From positions 62,001 through 126,000 of the forward strand of contig JANYHJ010000168.1 in NCBI GenBank assembly GCA_025359135.1: a stretch of DNA of 64,000 nt, given 5' to 3'. The position numbers and the translations under genes are program-made. Numbering within the stretch: the stretch's first letter is position 1; each line of letters opens with the position of its first letter. Source of the DNA: Gemmatimonadota bacterium (GTDB taxonomy: Bacteria > Gemmatimonadota > Gemmatimonadetes > Gemmatimonadales > Gemmatimonadaceae). Positions 1 through 6,571 of the stretch are shown here, piece by piece. The notes below the pieces were generated by a model. It made no database searches and was not told the origin of the DNA. It saw nothing but the letters and a program-made list of their open reading frames with translations.

Positions 1-521
1 TCGGGTTCGGGACGCTCTGGGAACCGGTACCGCCGGTCACCGGGATGGCCACCCTGCTGGTGAATCCGGCACCAACCGGCAACCCGACGTTCGTTGGCAC
101 CGCGGCGGCTGCGCAGTACGTATCGGCGGGCGCCGCCGCCGGTACCCTCGCGATTCCCGTCGAGAACTGTGGCGGTGGCGGCACGATCAACGGTCACTGG
201 CGCGAGCAGTCGGGCGGGTCGCCGTCCACCATCGGCTTCGGCATCGAGCTGATGACCGGCTTCATCTCGGCGCCAGCGGGCCAACGCAACCCGTTGTCCG
301 CCGTGACCATCGCCTCGATGGCCGACCTCGGGTACACGGTGAGCTACACGACGGCCGACGCCTTCTCGCTCGGCGGTCAGACCTGCCCCGCGCCCCTGCT
401 GTACGCACCGAACCAGCCCGCCGGGCTCGTTCACGTGGGCAACGACGTGGTGCACGAGACGCTCGTGAAGCCGATCGGCGTCGTCGGGCGCGATGGTCGC
501 GTGAGGCCGATCTACCGGTAG
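1..521 (+). CDS. Leishmanolysin-like (M8) zinc metallopeptidase, C-terminal part
   Basis: Only the C-terminal ~172 residues are in the window; the reading frame is already open at base 3, so the start and the expected HExxH zinc site lie upstream. The visible part opens with GFGTLW, which in M8 proteins follows the HExxH helix. It then has the family-like stretches GTINGHWREQ, ELMTGFIS and SAVTIASMADLGY, where the His in GHWRE is the likely third zinc ligand. The protein is probably exported and degrades extracellular protein. It ends in a short basic tail and is followed by a strong hairpin terminator. Family assignment is fairly firm; activity cannot be judged without the N-terminal half. 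Confidence 0.75.
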   Translation, partial: GFGTLWEPVPPVTGMATLLVNPAPTGNPTFVGTAAAAQYVSAGAAAGTLAIPVENCGGGGTINGHWREQSGGSPSTIGFGIELMTGFISAPAGQRNPLSAVTIASMADLGYTVSYTTADAFSLGGQTCPAPLLYAPNQPAGLVHVGNDVVHETLVKPIGVVGRDGRVRPIYR

Positions 522-544
522 CAGGTAGCTCGCCGGGTGAACGA

Positions 545-580
545 CGAAGGGCGGCATCCCTCACGGGGTGCCGCCCTTCG
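545..580. terminator. Bidirectional hairpin terminator between the M8 peptidase and ssrA
   Basis: A 16-base inverted repeat with one mismatch (arms 545-560 and 565-580, loop TCAC) is almost entirely G+C in its core. It lies 24 bases past the peptidase stop codon and 17 bases beyond the tmRNA 3' end, so it can serve both converging transcripts. Short T-rich stretches follow on either side, but there is no long U-tract. Confidence 0.75.
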
Positions 581-596
581 CATTTCGTGCGGATCA

Positions 597-953
597 GGTG
601 GAGGCGGGGAGAGTTGAACTCCCGTCTTGCATTGGATTGCTCACAGCGTCTACGTGCGTATCCTGCTGATTGATGTTCCCGAGAGCTGGCCAGCAGGCCA
701 CCCACCCTCAGGTGAGCCGTCTAGTTTTCGCGAACCGCCCGACGGCGTGATGATCCGCTATCCCGGAACTATGATACCGACGAAGAACGCCCCGGGAGGG
801 GCTCCCTTCGTGGCAACGCTACGCAACCCGAAGGTTACGCGGCGAGGGCCAGTTGAGTGTTGGCAGTTAGTGTTTTGCCGAAGGATTCACCAGGGTCCGG
901 CACCTGAGCACGCAGCCACGAGGTCACCGACACAATCGAAGCCGGTCGCCCCC
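597..953 (-). ncRNA. ssrA: tmRNA (ssrA)
   Basis: Transfer-messenger RNA rescues stalled ribosomes and tags the unfinished protein for proteolysis. On the minus strand the 5' end (from 953) reads GGGGGCGACCGGCTTCGATT. It pairs with the 3' acceptor strand CGCCTCC (600-606) with one G-U pair, and a tRNA-like T arm with GTTCAA sits just inside. The internal message encodes the tag GKTLTANTQLALAA followed by TAA (around 839-883); the LALAA end is the normal protease signal. The tag starts at a GGC resume codon, as in tags beginning GKT. The terminal A of CCA is not encoded (ACCT in the DNA) and must be added. RNA is one-piece, about 357 nt. Confidence 0.95.
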
Positions 954-967
954 TGAACTACTCCCCA

Positions 968-996
968 ATGATATCGGCATGGTCCCGCTGAAGCAA
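968..996 (-). promoter_or_regulatory. Sigma-70-type promoter of ssrA
   Basis: On the minus strand a TTGCTT box (991-996) is separated by 17 bases from TATCAT (968-973), a five-of-six match to the -10 consensus. The mature tmRNA 5' end lies 15 bases downstream, leaving a few bases for RNase P to remove. The -35 box matches only its first three bases. The promoter sits in the 54 bases between the diguanylate cyclase stop and the tmRNA, so ssrA is probably transcribed on its own. Confidence 0.65.
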
Positions 997-1007
997 TGCG
1001 CCAGTGC

Positions 1008-3023
1008 TCAAGTGGTTGAGCCGCTTTCGCTTGCGTCGTGGGCGTTGACGCGGTTTCTCCCCTGCTGCTTGGACCGGTACAGCGCCTTGTCGGCCAGCGA
1101 GAAGAGTTCCGCCCGCGGAATCGGCACCGCGCCGCCGTAGGTCGCCACGCCGAGCGAGCACGTGACGGGTATCGCGTGCGACTTGGCTTGCACCGGCCGC
1201 GTCTCGATCGCCTTCCGCATTCGCTCGGCGAATTCCTTCGCGCCAGCGAGGTCGGTTTGCGGTAGCAGGCAGGCGATCTCCTCGCCGCCGTAGCGCGTCA
1301 CGATGTCCACGGTGCGCACGCCGTCCTTGAACGCCTTGGCCACGTACTGCAGCACCGAGTCGCCGACGTCGTGGCCGTACGTATCGTTGACCTTCTTGAA
1401 GTGGTCGAGGTCCGCCACCACCAGCGACACCGGTCCGCCGTAACGATCACACTCGTCGAGCAGTCGTTCGATCTGCTCCTCGAAGTAGCGACGGTTCGAG
1501 AGGCCCGTGAGGACGTCGGTGCGTGCCCGTCGCTCGATCTCTTCGTATTCGAACTGCGACTCGAGCGAGACCGCCGCAATGGCGCCGAGGAGCCGCAGGG
1601 CGCGCACCGACTCGCCGCGCACGCGGTTGATGTCGTCGCCCTCGACCACGATGGCGCCAACCACGCCCTCGGGCCGCACGAGCGGCACGACGCCGAGTGA
1701 GCTGACCGAGCGGCGCGGCTCGGCGCGACCGTAGACAACCGCCAGGCGCGACAGTTCGCGGGCGTCTTCCCACGTGAGCGGCGTCGCTTCGCGGCAGCTG
1801 CCACCAACCGCGGAATCATCGGTGACGACGAGTCCGACTCGCACCGGCGCCGTGGGGCTCGTTGCCTGCACTTCGCCCTTCCGCGAATCCGCATTCCAGC
1901 GGACGAGTGCCGCGTGCGCCGCGCCGGTCACGTCGAGCGCACTCTGGCAGATCTCCGCGCCCAGCGTCTCGATCGACCGGCTCTTCTGGAAGTCCGTGGC
2001 CGCCTGGAGGAGCGCCAGCGTGGTCGCGTTCTGCCTCGCGACTTCGTCGCCGCTCTCGACGAGCGCGAGCATGTCGGCGAGATGATCGGCGTGGCGCGGG
2101 AGCCAGCGCTTGAGTTCGTCGCGGTCCTGCCTGAGTCCGCTCCGGTGCGACACGGAGAGCGCGCCACCGGCCAGCGCGCCGATGCGTGGCGGAATCGCGA
2201 TGGCCGCGAGGCTCGGCATGCCGCCCGAGCCATCGAAGTTCACGTTGCCGTTCTCGGCGGCCCACGCCACCAGCGGCAGCCACTCTTCCTTGCGGAAGGA
2301 GACGGGGCCGTTGGTGTCATCGCCGCTCCACGCCCAGGCCACGAGCACGCCGGGTTCGTCAGCGCGCGGACGCCAGACGACCGCATCGTCGGCGCCGACG
2401 TTGTCGCGAAGCATGCGCAGGTACGTGATCACCGGCGACCCGGCGGGATCCTGCATGCGCGGTGAGCCGACGATCTCGGGGCGCTCGATGGCGGGTGGGC
2501 CTACGCGCCCCCGTTGCGCCAGCTCCTCGACCTGCAGCGCGCGTCGTTCCGCAACTTCCACCTGACGGCGCATGCGTGTGGCGAGCCACCTCGGGATCAC
2601 CGCCGTCGAGACGAGCACCGTCATGGCGAGGAACGATGGCGCCCAGATGATCTTCTTGGTGAGGAGCGCCTCCATGCCGAGCAGCGTGGTCATGGCGGCG
2701 AGCGACCCGACGAGCGCCATGCCGGGTCCGTGCGGCACCGAGATGGCGAGTGCGCAGAGCGCCACGAGGACGACGCCCGGCGACTGCAGGCCACCCGTGA
2801 AGACGGTGAGCACCATGGCGGGGATCATGCCCGTCATGCCGATGCGACGCGCGATGTCGGCGTCGAGCGGCGGTTCGCGGATGGCGAGGAGCGCCGCGAT
2901 GAAGACTGCGACGCCGGTGATGATCAGCATCGGCCAGACACCGCGCAGGATCAGCGAGGTCGGGACGGCACCCTGGACCAGGGCGAATCCGGCGACGAGG
3001 CCGCTCACGGAATCGTCACGCAC
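1008..3023 (-). CDS. Membrane diguanylate cyclase (GAF-GAF-GGDEF)
   Basis: Predicted to make cyclic di-GMP from two GTP at the cytoplasmic membrane. The 671-residue protein has about five hydrophobic segments in residues 1-150, a helical linker, two GAF-like sensor regions (about 190-330 and 340-490) and a C-terminal GGDEF domain. The active-site loop is GGEEI at 579-583. An RTVD product-inhibition site (RxxD) lies exactly five residues before it, so the enzyme looks both active and feedback-controlled. The GTG start at 3023 comes one base after the dusB stop TGA (3025-3027), so it is probably translated by coupling to dusB. The input signal is unknown. Confidence 0.88.
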   Translation of the reverse strand: MRDDSVSGLVAGFALVQGAVPTSLILRGVWPMLIITGVAVFIAALLAIREPPLDADIARRIGMTGMIPAMVLTVFTGGLQSPGVVLVALCALAISVPHGPGMALVGSLAAMTTLLGMEALLTKKIIWAPSFLAMTVLVSTAVIPRWLATRMRRQVEVAERRALQVEELAQRGRVGPPAIERPEIVGSPRMQDPAGSPVITYLRMLRDNVGADDAVVWRPRADEPGVLVAWAWSGDDTNGPVSFRKEEWLPLVAWAAENGNVNFDGSGGMPSLAAIAIPPRIGALAGGALSVSHRSGLRQDRDELKRWLPRHADHLADMLALVESGDEVARQNATTLALLQAATDFQKSRSIETLGAEICQSALDVTGAAHAALVRWNADSRKGEVQATSPTAPVRVGLVVTDDSAVGGSCREATPLTWEDARELSRLAVVYGRAEPRRSVSSLGVVPLVRPEGVVGAIVVEGDDINRVRGESVRALRLLGAIAAVSLESQFEYEEIERRARTDVLTGLSNRRYFEEQIERLLDECDRYGGPVSLVVADLDHFKKVNDTYGHDVGDSVLQYVAKAFKDGVRTVDIVTRYGGEEIACLLPQTDLAGAKEFAERMRKAIETRPVQAKSHAIPVTCSLGVATYGGAVPIPRAELFSLADKALYRSKQQGRNRVNAHDASESGSTT

Positions 3024-3024
3024 A

Positions 3025-4062
3025 TCACGCGGCCGTGGCCTCGGCTTCCACTTCGCTTTGGACTGTGTGTGCCATCCGTGCGTCGTCGGTCGGACCGCGA
3101 TGCAAGTAGTCGGCGAAGATCCCCTCGACCTCGGCGATCGAGTTGACGGCGTGCAGCTGACGGCGCAGGTCGCTCGAGCCGGGGAGTCCCTTCACGTACC
3201 ATCCCAGGTGCTTGCGGAACTCGATGGCGGCGCCGCGCGGATCAGCTTCGTAATCCTCGGCCATGCGGGCGTGGTCAAGCGCAATGCGGAAACGATCCTC
3301 GACCGCGGGGGTGGCCCGCATCGGCCGGCCATCCAAAATGTCGCGCACCTGGTCGAAGATCCACGGCTGTCCGAACGAGCCGCGGGCGATCATGATGCCC
3401 GCGCAGCGAGTCTGCTGCCACATGCGGATCGCGTCGTCCGGCGTCTTGATGTCGCCGTTGCCGAGCACGGGAATGTCGAGCGCGTCGACGACGGCGGCGA
3501 TCTCTTCCCAGCGCGCGCTGCCCGAGTACATCTGGGTGCGCGTGCGCGGATGGAGGGCGAGCACCTTCACGCCGGCGTCCTGGCAGCGCAGCCCGATCGT
3601 GACCGGGTCGCGCATCTCCTCGTTCCACCCCGAGCGAATCTTGCAGGTGACGGGGAGATGGGTGGCCTTGGAGACGGCGCGGATGACCTCCTGCACCAGA
3701 CCCAAGTCGCGGAGACAGCCCGAGCCGCCATTGCGCTTGACGACTTTCTTGACCGGACAGCCGAAGTTGATGTCGACGAAATCCGGCCGGAAGACGTCGG
3801 TCACGAGCGCGGCGGCCTCACCCATGGCGTGCGGGTCGGCACCGAAGATCTGCACGCCGATCGGGTGCTCGTCCTCGGAAAAGCGCAGCTTGGAGATGGT
3901 CGCTTCGTTTTCGCGACGGATGCCTTCGGCCGAGAGGAATTCGGTCACGACGACGTCCGCGCCATACCGACGGCAGAGGCGGCGAAACGGCGACTCCGAA
4001 ACCCCGGCCATCGGCGCGAGGTAGAGCGGAACCTGGGCGGCAACGGGGAACGGAAAGCGCAT
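3025..4062 (-). CDS. dusB: tRNA-dihydrouridine synthase (DusB family)
   Basis: FMN enzyme that reduces uridines in the tRNA D-loop. The start is placed at ATG 4062 (345 residues), because the protein then begins MRFPFPVAAQVPLYLAPMAG, matching the usual TIM-barrel start; the open frame upstream lacks family similarity. The catalytic cysteine is in DINFGCPVKKVVKRNGGS (Cys102). The FMN-phosphate region includes GNGDIKTPDDA and MIARGSFGQPW. It is divergent from ptsN and immediately followed by the diguanylate cyclase gene, forming a two-gene operon. The B subtype is assigned by overall resemblance. Confidence 0.92.
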   Translation of the reverse strand: MRFPFPVAAQVPLYLAPMAGVSESPFRRLCRRYGADVVVTEFLSAEGIRRENEATISKLRFSEDEHPIGVQIFGADPHAMGEAAALVTDVFRPDFVDINFGCPVKKVVKRNGGSGCLRDLGLVQEVIRAVSKATHLPVTCKIRSGWNEEMRDPVTIGLRCQDAGVKVLALHPRTRTQMYSGSARWEEIAAVVDALDIPVLGNGDIKTPDDAIRMWQQTRCAGIMIARGSFGQPWIFDQVRDILDGRPMRATPAVEDRFRIALDHARMAEDYEADPRGAAIEFRKHLGWYVKGLPGSSDLRRQLHAVNSIAEVEGIFADYLHRGPTDDARMAHTVQSEVEAEATAA

Positions 4063-4110
4063 GCGTGGAGACAAGTTAGGGCAGCGTCGGAAACGTCGCA
4101 ACATCAAGAT

Positions 4111-4139
4111 TTGACACGACTTGGGACGGTTCGTAGGTT
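4111..4139 (+). promoter_or_regulatory. Candidate promoter of ptsN
   Basis: A perfect TTGACA (4111-4116) is followed after exactly 17 bases by TAGGTT (4134-4139), a weak three-of-six -10 box. The predicted transcript starts about 70 bases before the ptsN ATG, in the 152-base divergent region shared with dusB. No clear opposite-strand promoter for dusB was found. Confidence 0.5.
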
Positions 4140-4214
4140 GCCGGGATAGACGCCGGGGAACGGTCGCGAAACCGCTCCTCCCTTGCTGCAGCCTTCGCAC
4201 CGATACCCAGCGCA

Positions 4215-4667
4215 ATGGAACTGCGAGAGTTCTTCGCCGAAGACGCGATCAAGCTCGACCTCGATGGGACGTCCAAGGACGACGTCATGAAGGAACTGAT
4301 CGGGCTGCTCAAGCTCGACGACAAGTCCGAGGCGATGCTCTTCAAGATGCTCAAGCGTCGCGAGAACCTCGGCTCGACCGGTATCGGTCGCGGCATCGCG
4401 ATCCCCCACTGCCGCTCGCTCGTCGTCACCAAGCTGCGCGTGGCGTTCGGGCGCAAGAAGGCGGGGCTCGACTTCCGCGCCATCGACGACAAGCCGGTGC
4501 AGTTCTTCTTCCTGATCGTCGCGCCGCCGCTCGAGGTCTCGAACCAGTACCTGCCCGTGCTCGGCAAGATTGCGCAGTTCAGCAAGGAGCCGGACGTGCC
4601 GGAGCGGTTGCTCACGATCACGGAGCCGGTGCAGTTCATGGACCTGCTGAAGGAGAAAGGGGTTTAA
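4215..4667 (+). CDS. ptsN: PTS IIA-type protein (PtsN family, nitrogen PTS)
   Basis: A 150-residue single-domain EIIA(Ntr)-like phospho-acceptor, with length and fold pattern typical of PtsN. The phosphorylated histidine is His65 in the motif GIAIPHCRS. PtsN proteins are not sugar transporters but regulators whose phosphorylation state reports on nitrogen and potassium status. No EI (PtsP), NPr or HPr gene is in the window, so the phosphate donor must be encoded elsewhere. It is divergent from dusB and followed by two lipoprotein genes 106 bases downstream. Confidence 0.9.
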   Translation: MELREFFAEDAIKLDLDGTSKDDVMKELIGLLKLDDKSEAMLFKMLKRRENLGSTGIGRGIAIPHCRSLVVTKLRVAFGRKKAGLDFRAIDDKPVQFFFLIVAPPLEVSNQYLPVLGKIAQFSKEPDVPERLLTITEPVQFMDLLKEKGV

Positions 4668-4773
4668 GCGGTGATGGGACGGGCTTCTTGGGCGACGTTG
4701 CCGGGAGTCCCACGAAAGGTCCGATGAAGGCATGGCGCGCCGTGGCTGGCCCGGTGCGCGAGGAGAAGCCCAG

Positions 4774-5211
4774 ATGAGACTCGTGAGGAGTGTCCGAGTG
4801 TACGCGAGCGTGTTGCTCGCGCTGGTTACTGCCGGGTGCAGCGATTCGACTGGGCCGGCGGGTGCCGTGAGCCTGGTGCCGGAGCAGTCACAGCTGTCAC
4901 TGGGAGCGTGGCAGCGGATGGGACTGAGCGCAACGTTCGCCAATCATGGATTCGCGCCCGTGAACGTCAGGGGCGAGTCGTGCCTGTCGCGCGGTGCGTT
5001 CGTTGACCGTTGGACGGGAGGGCAGTGGCAGGAGCTATCCGCCCACTCCATCGTCGGGTCGTGCGGAGGGTCCTCGCACGACAATGACGTTGTGGGAGGC
5101 AGCACGCTGCCGATCTTCGCGCTGAGCGTTCCCACGGACACGGGCCGCTATCGACTGCGACTGCCCACATCGGTCGGCACGGCAATTTCGGGCCCGATCG
5201 AAGTCCGGTAG
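4774..5211 (+). CDS. Small lipoprotein, sister of the next gene
   Basis: Unrecognised 145-residue protein with a type II signal peptide: a basic start (MRLVRSVRVY), a hydrophobic core and lipobox LVTAGC with the lipidated cysteine at residue 22. The start at 4774 is chosen over an upstream frame because it gives this clean signal. The mature part looks beta-rich. It ends RYRLRLPTSVGTAISGPIEV, closely matching the end of the next protein, which has the same length and the same cysteine position. Two further cysteines in the mature part could form a disulfide. Function unknown; probably anchored in a periplasm-facing or surface membrane leaflet. Confidence 0.65.
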   Translation: MRLVRSVRVYASVLLALVTAGCSDSTGPAGAVSLVPEQSQLSLGAWQRMGLSATFANHGFAPVNVRGESCLSRGAFVDRWTGGQWQELSAHSIVGSCGGSSHDNDVVGGSTLPIFALSVPTDTGRYRLRLPTSVGTAISGPIEVR

Positions 5212-5315
5212 CGCGACGCATCAGGGCGAGGCGCTCGCGACCGCGAGCCGTACTTCCTCGCATGTCACCGCACTGCGCCGGTGACGCGCACGCAGCTCGG
5301 CGGGTATCGCTGGGC

Positions 5316-5753
5316 ATGCGCACCCATCATCGCGTCATCCGTCGCTCGGCTGCCCTGCTCGCACTCGCGCTCGCGGCGTGTACTGAAGCCGTCGCGCCGA
5401 CGCGCGACCTGACGATCACGCCCAAGTCGGCGGAGATCTCGCTCAGCAATGCGCTGACGTCCGGCATTCCGGCCACGTTTGCAAACCACACCCGGGACAG
5501 CGTCATGGTGCAGGCGAGCTGGTGCAGCGGGAGCGGCGTGTCACTGGAACGCGCGGTGCTCACCGGCTGGCAGCCGATGCCGGCGGCGGTGATCTTCTGC
5601 ACCACGATCGCCGCGCCGCGGCCAGTCTCCGTGGCGCCCGGCGATTCGTTGGACGTCTGGGCGAGAGCGTACGGCGTCGTCGTGGGCCAATACCGAATGC
5701 GGCTGAGCACGACGGGCGGAGAGGCGGTGTCGGGGGCGTTCGACGTGCGCTGA
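5316..5753 (+). CDS. Small lipoprotein, sister of the preceding gene
   Basis: Unrecognised 145-residue lipoprotein (start ATG 5316) with lipobox LALAAC and the lipidated cysteine at residue 22. It aligns along its length with the protein at 4774-5211: a serine/leucine segment after the signal, PATFANHTRD against SATFANHGFA, a cysteine pair, and QYRMRLSTTGGEAVSGAFDV at the end. Equal length and tandem position point to gene duplication followed by strong divergence. It is followed 45 bases later by msrA on the same strand. No enzymatic motif is visible, so a binding or structural role is more likely. Confidence 0.65.
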   Translation: MRTHHRVIRRSAALLALALAACTEAVAPTRDLTITPKSAEISLSNALTSGIPATFANHTRDSVMVQASWCSGSGVSLERAVLTGWQPMPAAVIFCTTIAAPRPVSVAPGDSLDVWARAYGVVVGQYRMRLSTTGGEAVSGAFDVR

Positions 5754-5798
5754 TATCCCGGATGGATCCGATTGGCGGCCGATTGCGTAGAATCCGGC

Positions 5799-6467
5799 AT
5801 GACCAACCGACTCCTCTCCAGTGCGCTGGCCACCGTGGCCGCGTTTTCGCTCGTGGCCTGTGCCCGCGCCGATGCGCACACCGTGCTTCCCGACCCTGCT
5901 CCGTCAGCCGTTGCGGCAGCGGGTGCGCCGCTCGACACTGCGGTCTTCGCGGGCGGCTGCTTCTGGGGCATCGAAGCCGTCTATCGACACGTGAAGGGCG
6001 TCACGAGCTCGGTCTCGGGCTACGCGGGCGGCCACACGGTCAATCCGAGCTACGAGGACGTCAGCTCCGGCAGCACGGGGCACGCCGAGTCGGTGCAGGT
6101 GATCTATGATCCGGCAGTGGTGTCGTACGGCACGCTGCTCAAGGTGTTCTTCTCCGTGGCGCACGATCCGACGGAGCTCAACCGCCAAGGGCCCGACGAG
6201 GGCACGCAGTACCGCTCCGCGATCTTCACGCGGTCGAGCGCGCAGGCGGACGCGGCCAAGGGGTACATCGCGCAGCTGGGCGCAGCCAAGGCGTACCGCC
6301 GGCCCATCGTGACGGACGTGGCGCCGCTCACGGTGTTCTACGCGGCCGAGTCGTACCACCAGAACTATCTCGCGATGCACCCGACGCAACCGTACATCGT
6401 CTGGAACGATCTGCCGAAGATCGAGGCGCTCAAGAAGGAGTTCGCGTCGATCTACCGAGCGGAATAG
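5799..6467 (+). CDS. msrA: Exported peptide-methionine (S)-S-oxide reductase MsrA
   Basis: Repairs oxidised methionine in proteins. The 222-residue form starting at ATG 5799 carries a signal sequence with a possible lipobox (FSLVAC, Cys21), then the MsrA domain. The catalytic cysteine is Cys54 in AVFAGGCFWGIEAVYRHVKG. Family blocks GYAGGHTVNPSYEDVSSGSTGHAE and YRSAIF follow, and the C-terminal part has the usual YHQNYL. Export means it would protect periplasmic or lipid-anchored proteins, perhaps including the two lipoproteins just upstream. No MsrB domain is attached. A bidirectional terminator follows. Confidence 0.93.
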   Translation: MTNRLLSSALATVAAFSLVACARADAHTVLPDPAPSAVAAAGAPLDTAVFAGGCFWGIEAVYRHVKGVTSSVSGYAGGHTVNPSYEDVSSGSTGHAESVQVIYDPAVVSYGTLLKVFFSVAHDPTELNRQGPDEGTQYRSAIFTRSSAQADAAKGYIAQLGAAKAYRRPIVTDVAPLTVFYAAESYHQNYLAMHPTQPYIVWNDLPKIEALKKEFASIYRAE

Positions 6468-6505
6468 CGTTGTTGACCGCGTAGCACGGGCCCGCCCTGA
6501 AGTGC

Positions 6506-6542
6506 GAAGGCCCCGCCGTCCACACTGGACGGCGGGGCCTTC
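6506..6542. terminator. Bidirectional terminator between msrA and the M14 peptidase
   Basis: A perfect 16-bp stem (6506-6521 with 6527-6542) closes a 5-base loop ACACT. It lies between the converging stops of msrA and the M14 carboxypeptidase and has short A/T flanks on both sides. It is one of the clearest intrinsic terminators in the window. Confidence 0.85.
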
Positions 6543-6571
6543 AACGTTGCGGTGCAGCGTGAGCGCTCTTC

